Shown here piece after piece: positions 51,396 through 60,604 of a stretch of 64,000 nucleotides of DNA. The stretch comes from Tabrizicola sp. TH137. GTDB taxonomy: Bacteria; Pseudomonadota; Alphaproteobacteria; Rhodobacterales; Rhodobacteraceae. A program made the translations under genes and the position numbers. How positions within the stretch are numbered: position 1 is the first letter of the stretch; every line of letters begins with the position of its first letter. The notes beneath the pieces are model-generated. The model was not told the DNA's origin, did no database searches, and saw only the letters and a list, made by a program, of their open reading frames with translations. The stretch covers positions 434,001 to 498,000 of the forward strand of contig NZ_PKRQ01000002.1 in NCBI RefSeq assembly GCF_002855575.1, written 5' to 3'.

Positions 51396-51414
51396 GCGCC
51401 TGAATTCGCCGCCC

Positions 51415-52407
51415 CTACACCTCTGCCGCATTCGTCACGGCGGCCAGCCGTCCGCTGCCCCAAAGCGTGACAACCCGATAGGCGATGACCGGCACAATCC
51501 CCAGCGCCGCCACCAGAACCACCATCCCCGCAACCTCCCATCCCAGCGCCAGCAGCGCCCCGGCATAGGCCGACAGCGGAAAGGTGAAGGCCGCCCACAT
51601 CGCGCTGAAGCCGGACTCGGTGATCCACCGCCCCCCGGCCAGCAGCGCGACGAAAATTCCCGTCGCCACGGCCAGCGCCACCTCCGGCAGCACCGGCATT
51701 CCGACCGACATCCCCACCATCGCAAAGAAACTCGCCGGCGCCAGATGGATCGCCAGCAGCGGCCGCAACGGCGCGGGCGGCACCCGGCGGACCAGTTGCC
51801 AAAGGCTCAGACCCCAGATCAGCAGCGCCACGATGCCCGTGCCCCAGACCAGCCCCCGCGCCAGCGGCTCCCACCCTACCATCGGCGCGGCCAGCCCGCC
51901 CACGACAAAGCCCACGAAGGTCAGATGCCAGCCGGGGTTCACATCCCGCGCCTCGGGCGGCAGGCGCAGCAGAACCCGCACCGTCAGCAGCATCACCAGC
52001 AGATGCCCCGCCAGGGCCGCCGCCAGCAGCACCTTGCCAAGCCCCGCGGAAAACGGCGCGACCGCCGCCGCCAGCGCCATCCCGCCCATCGTCGCCGCCG
52101 CCAGCCCCGTCCGCCCCGGCAGGACCTTCAGATCGTCAAGGATCACCGAAGGCCGCTTCGCCATCTTCACGGCATAGGCAAAGGCGGCATAGGACCACAA
52201 GACCGCCACCGCCCCCAGCACCAGATCGGCCAGCCCGATCGGCAACCCAGCCGCCTCCAGCCCCCGCCGCAAGGCCAGGCCCAGCCCGAACAGGCCCAGG
52301 ATCGCCGGAAACACCGCTGGCGGAACCCGGTCGAACCGCCCCGGCCGCCGCGGCGGAAATTCCGGCGGCGGGTAGATCTTCGGTCGCGGATGCGCAGACG
52401 TCGCCAT
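51415..52407 (-). CDS. TehA/SLAC1-type (TDT family) membrane transporter
   Basis: 330 residues with about ten hydrophobic helices after a proline-rich N-terminus (about 1-28). RVPPAVFPAILGLFGLGLA, NPGWHLTFVGFVVGGLA and LLAIHLAPASFFAMVGMSVG fit the tellurite-resistance/dicarboxylate transporter family, whose plant members are anion channels. No tehB-like methyltransferase is adjacent, so tellurite is not implied; the substrate is probably an organic or inorganic anion (inference). Confidence 0.87.
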   Translation of the reverse strand: MATSAHPRPKIYPPPEFPPRRPGRFDRVPPAVFPAILGLFGLGLALRRGLEAAGLPIGLADLVLGAVAVLWSYAAFAYAVKMAKRPSVILDDLKVLPGRTGLAAATMGGMALAAAVAPFSAGLGKVLLAAALAGHLLVMLLTVRVLLRLPPEARDVNPGWHLTFVGFVVGGLAAPMVGWEPLARGLVWGTGIVALLIWGLSLWQLVRRVPPAPLRPLLAIHLAPASFFAMVGMSVGMPVLPEVALAVATGIFVALLAGGRWITESGFSAMWAAFTFPLSAYAGALLALGWEVAGMVVLVAALGIVPVIAYRVVTLWGSGRLAAVTNAAEV

Positions 52408-52511
52408 GCCGATGGCCCCCTTGATGACCCATTCAGCCTAGCGAATGCGAAAGGCGCAGGCAAAGCCCGCGCCCCGCGCCAGATCACCGCAGGTTCTGGC
52501 CGACGTTGCCC

Positions 52512-52537
52512 GTAGGGCGGGGGTCTCCCCGCCATGC
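52512..52537. repeat. 26-nt GC-rich hairpin repeat, copy B
   Basis: Identical over 26 nt to 3434-3459 (hairpin GGCGGGG-GTCT-CCCCGCC). It lies in the gap between the TehA-like start and the dioxygenase stop, 13 bases past the latter on the minus strand. Confidence 0.75.
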
Positions 52538-52549
52538 TCCGTCTCCCCC

Positions 52550-53347
52550 TCACGCCAGAACGGGAAACCAGTCCTCCCGCAGCCGCTGCCCCGGCACCAT
52601 CCCATGCCCCGGAAAGGGCGGCGAAGTCGGCCCCGGCCGCTCCACATAGCGCGCATCATCCCCCACAAGGCGCAGAGAAAAGGCCCGCCGCCGCGCGGTC
52701 GTCGTATTGCCCCGGGTGCCATGCAGCGTCCGGTAATGGAAGGCCACCGCATCGCCCGGCTCCATCTCCCATTCCAGAATCCGCATCCCCTCCGCCTCCG
52801 GGTCCGGCACGGCCATGTAATCATGCTCGCCCGGATAGAAATTCGTCTCCGCCATCCAGCGCGTGGGCAAAACGTCCTTCGGCCACAGATGGCTCCCCGC
52901 CACGCAGCGCAGGCTCGCCTCCCGCACCGGATCGAGCGGCACCCAGAAGGAAACCGTCTGCCGCCCCTCGACGAAATAGTAAGGCCCATCCGTATGCCAG
53001 GGCGTCGGCTTGTTGGTCCCCGGCTCCTTCACCAGCACATGGTCATGGAAGAGTTGCACCCGCTCCGACTCCATCAACGCCGCCGCCACCTGCGACACGC
53101 CGGACTGCCGGATCGCCTGTTCGAATTCCGGGATGCGCGACCAGTTGCAGTAATCGTCGAAGAACCGCCCCTTCTCACCCGGCTTCAGCGTCGCCATCAA
53201 CTGCGGCGACGGATCGGCCATGTTCTTCTCCACCCCCGCGCGCAACACCTCCACCCAGTCGCGGAAGAGGCCCTTTACCAGCACCACCCCGTCGCGCTGG
53301 AAATCCTCCACCATCGCCTCCGAAACGGTCACTTCTGCCACAGCCAT
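52550..53347 (-). CDS. Phytanoyl-CoA dioxygenase family (PhyH) Fe(II)/2-oxoglutarate oxygenase
   Basis: 265 residues. Non-haem iron oxygenase: the His-x-Asp pair in PTPWHTDGPYYF and the distal His in AVAFHYRTLHGTRGNTT, with the 2-oxoglutarate Arg in ARRRAFSLR. GGAGG precedes the ATG at 53347. Its divergent neighbour is a LysR gene followed by a ureohydrolase gene, and the three look like one unit. It may hydroxylate a compound that the ureohydrolase then cleaves (inference). It is not a true human-type PhyH assignment; the family is broad. Confidence 0.87.
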   Translation of the reverse strand: MAVAEVTVSEAMVEDFQRDGVVLVKGLFRDWVEVLRAGVEKNMADPSPQLMATLKPGEKGRFFDDYCNWSRIPEFEQAIRQSGVSQVAAALMESERVQLFHDHVLVKEPGTNKPTPWHTDGPYYFVEGRQTVSFWVPLDPVREASLRCVAGSHLWPKDVLPTRWMAETNFYPGEHDYMAVPDPEAEGMRILEWEMEPGDAVAFHYRTLHGTRGNTTTARRRAFSLRLVGDDARYVERPGPTSPPFPGHGMVPGQRLREDWFPVLA

Positions 53348-53442
53348 CTCGCCTCCTGTCGCTTTTCGTAGCCCCGGAGTCGACAGTTCGCATGACCTGG
53401 GCATAGCTTCCAATAATATGTCGCAATAACGGTCATAGTCGC

Positions 53443-54360
53443 ATGTTGAACGTCACCCTCCGCCAGATCGAATATGCCACCGCCACCGCCCGCTTCGGCG
53501 GCGTCACCGCCGCGGCCGAGGCGCTCAACATCTCGCAGCCCGCCCTGTCCGTCGCACTGGCGCAGCTTGAACAGACGCTTGGCCAGCCGCTCTTCCTGCG
53601 CCGCCCCGGCGGGCGCATCACCCCTACCGCCTTCGGGCGCGGCTGGCTGGCCGAAGCGCAGGATCAACTCGACGCGCTCACCCGGCTCATGTCCGGAGAA
53701 ACGCCAGCCGCCCCCGTGCGGCTGGCCTGTTTCGAAGACCTCGCCGCCACCCATCTTGCCCCCCTTCTCCGCAGCCTTCAGGAAAAAGCCCCCGATATCG
53801 CGATCGCCCCCGAAATCCTGCCCTTCGAGGCGATCAGCGACGGCCTCCGCCAGGCCCGGATCGACCTCGCCATCACCTGGGATCTCGGCCTTGATGCCAG
53901 CGCCGAACGCAGCGTGCTGCAACAGGTGGCCCCCCATGCCGTTGCCGCCGCCAATCATCCGCTGGCTGCCCAGGCACGGCGCGGGATCACCCTCGCCGCG
54001 CTCTCCGCCCATCCGCTCATCCTCGCCGATCAGGGGCCGTCGCTCGCCCATATGCGCGCCCTCTTCACCGCCCGCGACCTGCCCTTCACCGTCGCCCATC
54101 GCACCGCCACGCTCGATCTGATGCGCAGCTTTGCCGCGAATGGCTTCGGCATCGGCCTCAGCTATACCCGCCCCGCCGGCCGCCGCAGCCATGACGGCGC
54201 GCGCCTCGTCACCCTGCCCCTCCTCGACGCCGGCACCGAACCCATCATCCTCGCCCGCACCGCAGGCAATCCGCTCCCGCCCCCGGCAGATCGCATCGCC
54301 CGCCTCATCCCCGATTTCTTCACCCCCAGCCCCGACAGCGACCAGGACGGAGACGCCTGA
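53443..54360 (+). CDS. LysR-family regulator of the dioxygenase/ureohydrolase cluster
   Basis: 305 residues. HTH in the first 60 residues (TLRQIEYATATARFGGVTAAAEALNISQPALSVALAQLE), then the two-lobed effector domain (LRQARIDLAITWDLGLDA, FAANGFGIGLSYTRPAG). Divergent from the dioxygenase across 95 bp containing an AT-rich patch (AATAATATGTCGCAATAACG), a plausible LysR binding region. The ureohydrolase gene starts 4 bp after its stop. It probably senses a guanidino or amino compound (inference). Confidence 0.92.
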   Translation: MLNVTLRQIEYATATARFGGVTAAAEALNISQPALSVALAQLEQTLGQPLFLRRPGGRITPTAFGRGWLAEAQDQLDALTRLMSGETPAAPVRLACFEDLAATHLAPLLRSLQEKAPDIAIAPEILPFEAISDGLRQARIDLAITWDLGLDASAERSVLQQVAPHAVAAANHPLAAQARRGITLAALSAHPLILADQGPSLAHMRALFTARDLPFTVAHRTATLDLMRSFAANGFGIGLSYTRPAGRRSHDGARLVTLPLLDAGTEPIILARTAGNPLPPPADRIARLIPDFFTPSPDSDQDGDA

Positions 54361-54364
54361 CAAG

Positions 54365-55327
54365 ATGACCGCAAATTCCTACGATACCGGCCGCCTCAAC
54401 CTGCCCTTCGTCGGCATCTCGACCTTCGGCAAACGCCCCTATATCGCCGATTGGGAGGCGATCGAGGCCGATATCGCCATCCTCGGCGCGCCCTTCGATT
54501 TCGGCACCCAGTTCCGCGCCGGCGCCCGCTTCGGACCAAGGGCAGTGCGCGAGGCCTCCACCCTCTTCTCCTTCGGCCATGCCGGGGCCTATGACCATGA
54601 GGATGACGTCACCTATCTCGGCCCGGATATCCGCATGGTGGATATCGGCGATGCCGACATCGTCCATACCGATACCGAAACCAGCCACGCGAACATCGAA
54701 AAAGGCGTCCGCGCCATCCTCAAGGCCGGCGCCCTGCCCGTCACCATCGGGGGCGATCATTCCATCAACATCCCCTGCATCCGCGCCTTTGACGGGCAAG
54801 GCCCCATCCACATCCTCCAGATCGACGCCCATCTCGATTTCGTCGATATCCGCCACGGCGTGCGCCACGGCCATGGCAACCCGATGCGCCGCGCAGCGGA
54901 AAAGGACTATGTGACGGGGATCACCGCGCTCGGCATCCGCAACGTCTCCTCCACAACGAAGGAAGGCTACGATGCTGCCCGCGCCATGGGCGACGATATC
55001 CTCTCCGTCCGCCAGGTCCGCAAACTTGGGCCAGAGGCCACCGCCGCCCGTATCCCCGCAGGCGCGCGTGTCTATGTCACCATCGACATTGACGGGTTCT
55101 GCCCCTCCATCGCGCCCGGCACCGGAACGCCCAGCCATGGCGGCTTCCTCTATTACGAGGTGCTGGAAATCCTCCAGAACGTCGCCAACCGGCATGACAT
55201 TGTCGGCATCGACCTCGTCGAAGTCGCCCCCGACTATGACCGCGACGGCACCACCGCCATCCTCGCCGCGCAGGTGCTGCTCAATTTCCTCGGCTTCATC
55301 TTCCACGCCCGCAAGGGGCGGGGCTGA
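54365..55327 (+). CDS. Ureohydrolase (agmatinase/guanidinobutyrase-like)
   Basis: 320 residues, arginase/agmatinase fold with a binuclear Mn site. Ligands are visible as VTIGGDHSINI, IDAHLDFVD and the later TIDIDGFCPSIAPGTGTP; family members usually have Asp where this protein has Cys in the DxDxxD-P motif, which is not a metal ligand. IDLVEVAPDYDRD supplies the final Glu. Coupled to the LysR gene (4 bp). It removes urea from a guanidino compound; agmatine is the default guess, and the local genes fit another substrate as well. Confidence 0.88.
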   Translation: MTANSYDTGRLNLPFVGISTFGKRPYIADWEAIEADIAILGAPFDFGTQFRAGARFGPRAVREASTLFSFGHAGAYDHEDDVTYLGPDIRMVDIGDADIVHTDTETSHANIEKGVRAILKAGALPVTIGGDHSINIPCIRAFDGQGPIHILQIDAHLDFVDIRHGVRHGHGNPMRRAAEKDYVTGITALGIRNVSSTTKEGYDAARAMGDDILSVRQVRKLGPEATAARIPAGARVYVTIDIDGFCPSIAPGTGTPSHGGFLYYEVLEILQNVANRHDIVGIDLVEVAPDYDRDGTTAILAAQVLLNFLGFIFHARKGRG

Positions 55328-55378
55328 CCCGGATCGCCACGGCGCGCACCGGCGTTTTCACGAGTGGAGGAAGGGCGG

Positions 55379-55510
55379 TCAGCCCTTCTTCTTGTCCTGG
55401 AATGCGGTGATCCGCGAGGCCGAATTGGCCACCAAGACGACGGCAGCCTTCGGCTTTTCCTTCTTCGGCTTCTTGATTTCCTTGTTGGAGCGCATCTGTC
55501 CTTTGGCCAT
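55379..55510 (-). CDS. Tiny lysine-rich protein
   Basis: 43 residues: MAKGQMRSNKEIKKPKKEKP, then AAVVLVANSASRITAFQDKK. I recall MAKGQ(M/Q)RSN starts in many short alphaproteobacterial proteins, so it is probably a real family, but the role is unknown; the basic residues suggest nucleic-acid or ribosome binding (inference). The longer upstream frame (to 55612) has no similarity. The gene ends 51 bases from the end of the ureohydrolase gene, convergent with it. Confidence 0.72.
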   Translation of the reverse strand: MAKGQMRSNKEIKKPKKEKPKAAVVLVANSASRITAFQDKKKG

Positions 55511-55658
55511 TGGCCCATCCTCTCCGGCTCGGCCGGGATGGTCCCGTGACCAGATCGGCAAGGGGGCGCGCCAGATCGCGGGGGCAATGATCTGCACCCG
55601 CCGCCGTCCCATGCCCTGCTCTGCGCCCCGCAGCCGCCGCTGTCAACCGGCGTGATGC

Positions 55659-56744
55659 TCAGCGATACAAGAGCGACCGTCCATTCGCGAAGACATGCAC
55701 CTTTTCCGGCGCCGCCGTCAGCGACACAGACTTGTGGCGCAGCCCGGCATGGATGCCCGGCAGCTTGGCCACCACCTGCGCCGCCTCGCCCTGCCGCTTG
55801 AAGTAAAGCAGCGTCACCTCTCCCAATGCCTCGGTGATCTCCACCTCGCCGGTAAAGATCGCCTCGCCCGTGGCCGCCACCAGGTCTTCCGGCCTGACCC
55901 CGATATTGACCTTCATCCCCTTGTCCGTCGCCATCGTCGGCACCCGCGACCGCGCCACCCCGCCATTCTCCAGCCGGACAACAGTCGTCTCGCCCGTCTC
56001 CACCACCTCGCCCGGCAAGAGGTTCATCGCAGGGCTGCCGATGAACTGCGCCACGAACTCGTTCTCCGGCCGTTCATAAAGGTCCAGCGGCGTGCCCACT
56101 TGGCTGATCCCGCCCCCCGCCAGCACGACGATGCGCGAGGCCAGCGTCATCGCTTCAACCTGATCATGCGTCACATAGATCATGGTGGAATTGGGCATCT
56201 GTTCCTTCAGTTGCGCAATCTCGATCCGCGTCGCCACCCGCAGGGCGGCGTCAAGGTTCGACAGCGGCTCGTCAAAGAGATAGACCTTCGGGTCCCGCAC
56301 GATGGCCCGCCCGATCGCCACCCGCTGCCGCTGCCCGCCCGACAGCGCCTTCGGCAGACGGTCCAGATAGGGCGTCAGTTGCAGGATCTTCGCCGCCTTG
56401 TCCACCGCCGCCGAAATCTCTGCCGCGCTCTTCTTGGCGATCTTCAGGGCAAAGGCCATGTTGTCCCGCACCGTCATATGCGGATAAAGCGCATAGGACT
56501 GGAACACCATCGCGATGCCCCGCTGGGCCGGCGGCACATCGTTCATCTTCACCCCGTCGATGGTGAATTCCCCGCCCGTGATCCGCTCCAGCCCCGCGAT
56601 CATCCGCAGCAGGGTGGATTTCCCGCAGCCCGAAGGACCGACGAAGACGATCAATTCCCCCGTCTTGATGTCAAGGTTGATGTTCCGCAGAACCTTCACC
56701 TCGCCATAGGCCTTCTCGACATTGACCAGTTTCAGGTCCGCCAT
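55659..56744 (-). CDS. aglK: Alpha-glucoside ABC transporter ATPase AglK
   Basis: 361 residues. MalK/UgpC-type ATPase: Walker A FVGPSGCGKST, Q-loop VFQSYALYPHMTV, signature LSGGQRQRVAIGRA, Walker B VYLFDEPLSNLDA, and the C-terminal regulatory TOBE domain (VNIGVRPEDL). It is the last gene of the minus operon aglE-F-G-A-K, which matches the order known from Sinorhizobium meliloti. Starts 15 bp after aglA. Confidence 0.93.
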   Translation of the reverse strand: MADLKLVNVEKAYGEVKVLRNINLDIKTGELIVFVGPSGCGKSTLLRMIAGLERITGGEFTIDGVKMNDVPPAQRGIAMVFQSYALYPHMTVRDNMAFALKIAKKSAAEISAAVDKAAKILQLTPYLDRLPKALSGGQRQRVAIGRAIVRDPKVYLFDEPLSNLDAALRVATRIEIAQLKEQMPNSTMIYVTHDQVEAMTLASRIVVLAGGGISQVGTPLDLYERPENEFVAQFIGSPAMNLLPGEVVETGETTVVRLENGGVARSRVPTMATDKGMKVNIGVRPEDLVAATGEAIFTGEVEITEALGEVTLLYFKRQGEAAQVVAKLPGIHAGLRHKSVSLTAAPEKVHVFANGRSLLYR

Positions 56745-56759
56745 CCGTCCACCCTCCCC

Positions 56760-58385
56760 TTAAACCCTGCGCGCGATGCAGCAGCCCCAGCCGGGCAGTT
56801 GCACCTTGCCACCCGCGGGCGCGACGCTGCCCACGCTTTCGCCGATCCGTTCCCAATGCCCCGTCGGAAGCGCAACCTCCGCCGCCGCCTCGCCCAGATT
56901 GAAGGCGCAGAAGATCTCGATCCCCCCGCTGCGCGTGAAGGAGAACACGTCCCCCTCCGCCTTCCATCCCGACATGCGGCCCTGCGCAAAGGTCGGATGA
57001 CCCTTCCGGAAGGCCAGCACGCTGCGATAATGATGCAGCATCGACCCCTGCTCCGCCTCCTGCGCCGCCACGGCCAGCGGGCGATGCGGCGCCGTCACCG
57101 GCAACCAGGCGCGTTCGGCACTGGAAAAGCCGCAGAGCCCGTTATCCGTGACCCAGGGCATCGGGGTCCGGCATCCGTCCCGCCCCTTGAACTCCGGCCA
57201 GAATTCGATCCCGTAAGGGTCCTGCAACTCCTCGAACGCGATCTCGGCTTCCGGCAACGCCAGTTCCTCGCCCTGATAGAGGCAGACCGACCCGCGCAGA
57301 CACATCAGCATCGTCGCGTAAACCCTTGCACCCGCGTCGGAAAGCCCCCAGCGCGTCACATGCCGCACGGTGTCATGGTTGGAATAGGCCCAGCAGGGCC
57401 AGGCATCCGGGGCCGCCGCCGCCAGCCGATCGAACACCGCCGCCGCCGACCGCGCCGTCAACCGCGCCGGTTGCAGCATCTCGAACGGATAGCACATCTG
57501 CACCTTATCCCCGCCCGAGGTGTATTCGGCCATGATCTCCAGCCCCCGCTGGGCATCGCCCACCTCGCCCACCGCCGCCGCGCCATAGGGGGTCAGCACC
57601 GCGCGGAATTTCCGCAGGAATTCAAGATTTTCGGGCTGGTTCTTCGAAAACAGGTGCAACTGATGGTTATAAGGGTTGACCGAAGGCGCGATGCTGTCAT
57701 TGCGCAGTTCAGGCGGCAGCGACGGGTTGTCGCGCAGATAGCGGTCCGCGAAATAGAAGTTGATCGTGTCCAGCCGGAACCCGTTCACCCCCCGCTCCAG
57801 CCAGAACCGCGCCACATCCAAAAGCGCCTCCTGCACCGGCGCATGATGCAGGTTCAGGTCCGGCTGGCTGGTCAGGAAGTTGTGCAGATAGTATTGCTGC
57901 CGCCGCCCGTCCCATTGCCAGGCGCTCCCGCCAAAGACCGACAGCCAGTTGTTGGGCGCCGTCCCGTCCGGCTTCGGCTCCGCCCAGACATACCAGTCGG
58001 CCTTGGCATTGCTCCGGTCCTTCCGGCTTTCCTTGAACCACGGATGCTGGTCGGATGTATGCGACAGCACCAGGTCGATCATCACCTTCAGGCCCAGCTC
58101 ATGCGCCCGCGCCACCACCCGGTCGAAATCGGCAAGGCTTCCGAACATCGGATCGACGTCGCAGTAATCGCTCACGTCATAGCCGAAATCCTTCATCGGG
58201 CTGGTGAAGAAGGGGCTGATCCAGATCGCATCCGCCCCCAGCCCCGCGATATGCGGCAGCCGCTCCACGATGCCGCCCAGATCGCCCACCCCGTCGCCAT
58301 TGCTGTCCTGAAAGCTGCGGGGATAGATCTGATAGATCACCGCCCCGCGCCACCAGTCGGCATCCTGGCCGATCACTTCCGTCAT
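56760..58385 (-). CDS. aglA: Alpha-glucosidase, glycoside hydrolase family 13
   Basis: 541 residues. Cytoplasmic hydrolase of imported sucrose, maltose or trehalose-like alpha-glucosides. N-terminal WWRGAVIYQIYPRSFQDSNGDG, the region VMIDLVLSHTSDQHPWF, nucleophile Asp in GFRLDTINFYFAD, acid Glu in VGEVGD and the transition-state Asp in YSNHDTVRHV. No signal peptide. Between aglG (13 bp upstream) and aglK. Confidence 0.93.
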   Translation of the reverse strand: MTEVIGQDADWWRGAVIYQIYPRSFQDSNGDGVGDLGGIVERLPHIAGLGADAIWISPFFTSPMKDFGYDVSDYCDVDPMFGSLADFDRVVARAHELGLKVMIDLVLSHTSDQHPWFKESRKDRSNAKADWYVWAEPKPDGTAPNNWLSVFGGSAWQWDGRRQQYYLHNFLTSQPDLNLHHAPVQEALLDVARFWLERGVNGFRLDTINFYFADRYLRDNPSLPPELRNDSIAPSVNPYNHQLHLFSKNQPENLEFLRKFRAVLTPYGAAAVGEVGDAQRGLEIMAEYTSGGDKVQMCYPFEMLQPARLTARSAAAVFDRLAAAAPDAWPCWAYSNHDTVRHVTRWGLSDAGARVYATMLMCLRGSVCLYQGEELALPEAEIAFEELQDPYGIEFWPEFKGRDGCRTPMPWVTDNGLCGFSSAERAWLPVTAPHRPLAVAAQEAEQGSMLHHYRSVLAFRKGHPTFAQGRMSGWKAEGDVFSFTRSGGIEIFCAFNLGEAAAEVALPTGHWERIGESVGSVAPAGGKVQLPGWGCCIARRV

Positions 58386-58398
58386 CCGTCCGTCTTTC

Positions 58399-59532
58399 TC
58401 ACTTCACCGATCCGGCCAGCAGGCCCCGGACCAGGTATTTCTGCATGGCGAAGAACACCGCCAGCGGCACCGCGATACTGATGAAGGCCGAAGCCGCCAG
58501 AATTTCCCAATCCCCGCCGCGCGACCCCATCAGCTCCTTCAACTGCCCGGTCATCACAAGCTGATCCTGCGTCGATCCCAGGAAGACCAGCGCCACCAGC
58601 AGATCATTCCAGGTCCACAGGAACTGGAAGATGGCGAATGACGCCAGCGCAGGAAAACTCAGGGGCAGGATGATCCGCAGAAAGATCTGGAAATCCGTCG
58701 CCCCGTCCACCCGCGCGCTCTCGATGATGTCACGCGGCAACCCGGCCATGTAATTCCGCAGCAGATAGATCGCCAAGGGCAGGCCAAAGGCCGTATGCGC
58801 CAGCCAGATGCCCAGATAGCTCTTCCCGATCCCCGCCTTCAGATGCAGTTGCAACAGCGGGATCAGCGCCAGTTGCAGCGGCACCACCAGCAGCCCCACC
58901 ACCGCCGCCACCAAAAGCGCCCGCCCCGGAAAATCCATCCAGGCAAGCGCATAGGCCGCAAAGGCCGCGATCAGGATCGGGATCACCGTCGCCGGGATCG
59001 ACACGGTCAGCGTGTTCAGGAACCCGCGCCCCAATCCTTCGGCATTCAGCACCCTGACGAAATTCTCCGTCGTGAAACTCGGCGCCTGCGTCGAGGTCAC
59101 GAAGATGCGCTCGCCCCGCGTCCCCTCGAAAGGCGTGGCCGAGGTCAGGCGATAGCTGCCATCCCCGTTCACCGTAAGCTCATAGCCGTCATTCGTCGTC
59201 ACCGTCTCGCCCACCGGATAGGCGGCCGGATCGCGCGAATTGATGCCGAAGGCGCTCACCTCGCCCGCCGCCACCCCGTCAAAGACATTGCCGGAAATGA
59301 CGTAAAGCCCGCCCTCCTGCACCGCCGTATCCGGCGCCCCGGCGCGATACTGGACCGAAGCCTCCTGCGGAAACAGCGACTGCCACCACCCGCTTGTCAG
59401 GATCTGGTCGCGGTCCCGGAAGGACGACACAAGCAAACCGAAGGTCGGGATCGTCCACAGCAGAACCAGCGCCGCCGCCGCAAGATTGACCAGCCAGGTC
59501 AGGCTGGATTTCTGACCGACGATATTGTCCAT
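58399..59532 (-). CDS. aglG: Alpha-glucoside ABC transporter permease AglG
   Basis: 377 residues, binding-protein-dependent permease. The first helix (about 12-35) is followed by an unusually long periplasmic domain of some 110 residues (about 45-155) before the helical core; this insertion is a mark of AglG-like permeases. EAA-type loop DIIESARVDGATDFQIFLRI. Its start overlaps the aglF stop by one base. Confidence 0.92.
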   Translation of the reverse strand: MDNIVGQKSSLTWLVNLAAAALVLLWTIPTFGLLVSSFRDRDQILTSGWWQSLFPQEASVQYRAGAPDTAVQEGGLYVISGNVFDGVAAGEVSAFGINSRDPAAYPVGETVTTNDGYELTVNGDGSYRLTSATPFEGTRGERIFVTSTQAPSFTTENFVRVLNAEGLGRGFLNTLTVSIPATVIPILIAAFAAYALAWMDFPGRALLVAAVVGLLVVPLQLALIPLLQLHLKAGIGKSYLGIWLAHTAFGLPLAIYLLRNYMAGLPRDIIESARVDGATDFQIFLRIILPLSFPALASFAIFQFLWTWNDLLVALVFLGSTQDQLVMTGQLKELMGSRGGDWEILAASAFISIAVPLAVFFAMQKYLVRGLLAGSVK

Positions 59533-60524
59533 CAGCGCATCTCCCTGCGGGCGTTCCGGATGTTCCAGATCATGATCGGCAGCACCAAGAGCATGATCAC
59601 GATGGCAATGGCCGAGGCGCGGCCGCTATCCTGCCCTCGCACCAGCCAGTCATACATGTAATTCCCAAGGACCTGCGTCCCCCATTGCCCGTTGGTCATC
59701 GCCAGCACGATGTCGAACACCTTCAGCACGGTGATGGTGATCGTCGTCCAGACGACAAGGATCGTCCCCCAGATCTGCGGCACCTTGATCTTGAAGAACA
59801 GTTGCAAGGGCGAAGCGCCATCCAGGATCGCCGCCTCCACCGTCTCCTCCGGAATCCCGCGCAGCGCCGCCGACAGGATCACCATGGCGAATCCGGTCTG
59901 GATCCAGATCAGCACCACCATCAGAAGAAAGCTGTTCACGATCTCATGCGTCAGCCATGTCTCGGGCGTGCCGCCAAAGGCCTCCACGATGGCATTCAGC
60001 AGGCCGATCTGGTTCTGCCCCTCGGGGCGGAAGTCATAGACGAATTTCCAGATCACCGACGCGCCGACGAAGGAAATCGCCATCGGCATGAAGATCATCG
60101 CCTTGGCGAAATTGCCCCAGCGGATGCGGTCCGTCAGCGCAGCCGCCACCAGCCCGAAAAAGGTGGAAAAGGCCGGCACAACAATCAGCCAAAGGATGTT
60201 GTTGCGCATGGATTCAAGGAATTTCGGGTCGCTCACCATCCACTGATAGTTGTAAAGCCCCACGAATTCCCGCCCGTTCGCATCCATCACCGAAAGATAG
60301 ACCGACCAGAACAGCGGATAGACCAGATAGAGCGCCAGCAGAACCAGCGCCGGAAACAGGAACAGCCAGGGCCGGATCGCATTCGCCCGGTTGATATTGC
60401 GGCTGATATCCGGACCCGAGGCCGGGAAAATCCGGTCCAGGAGAAGGTTGGTCAGAAAGAAGTAGAGAAGGCAGCCCCCCACCCCGATCACGATGGTCGT
60501 CGCCGCACCGAAGAACTGTTCCAC
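59532..60524 (-). CDS. aglF: Alpha-glucoside ABC transporter permease AglF
   Basis: 330 residues with about seven to eight helices: one near the N-terminus (6-28) and the others after residue 50. The EAA loop is EETVEAAILDGASPLQLFFK. Partners with AglG in the membrane; both take sugar from AglE. Its end overlaps the aglG start by one base. Spaced 132 bp from aglE by a gap with an attenuator hairpin. Confidence 0.92.
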   Translation of the reverse strand: MEQFFGAATTIVIGVGGCLLYFFLTNLLLDRIFPASGPDISRNINRANAIRPWLFLFPALVLLALYLVYPLFWSVYLSVMDANGREFVGLYNYQWMVSDPKFLESMRNNILWLIVVPAFSTFFGLVAAALTDRIRWGNFAKAMIFMPMAISFVGASVIWKFVYDFRPEGQNQIGLLNAIVEAFGGTPETWLTHEIVNSFLLMVVLIWIQTGFAMVILSAALRGIPEETVEAAILDGASPLQLFFKIKVPQIWGTILVVWTTITITVLKVFDIVLAMTNGQWGTQVLGNYMYDWLVRGQDSGRASAIAIVIMLLVLPIMIWNIRNARREMR

Positions 60525-60604
60525 CGCTCAGACCCCCTCCCAAACGTCTGATGTCTTTCCCGCACCGCCCGCCGGCCCGCATCTGGCCCGCGCCCTCCGG
60601 TTGG

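Noticed and set aside
52438-52989. Arginine-rich frame on the minus strand over the dioxygenase gene
   Set aside because: Shadow of the PhyH gene in another frame; the PhyH frame has iron ligands and a ribosome site.
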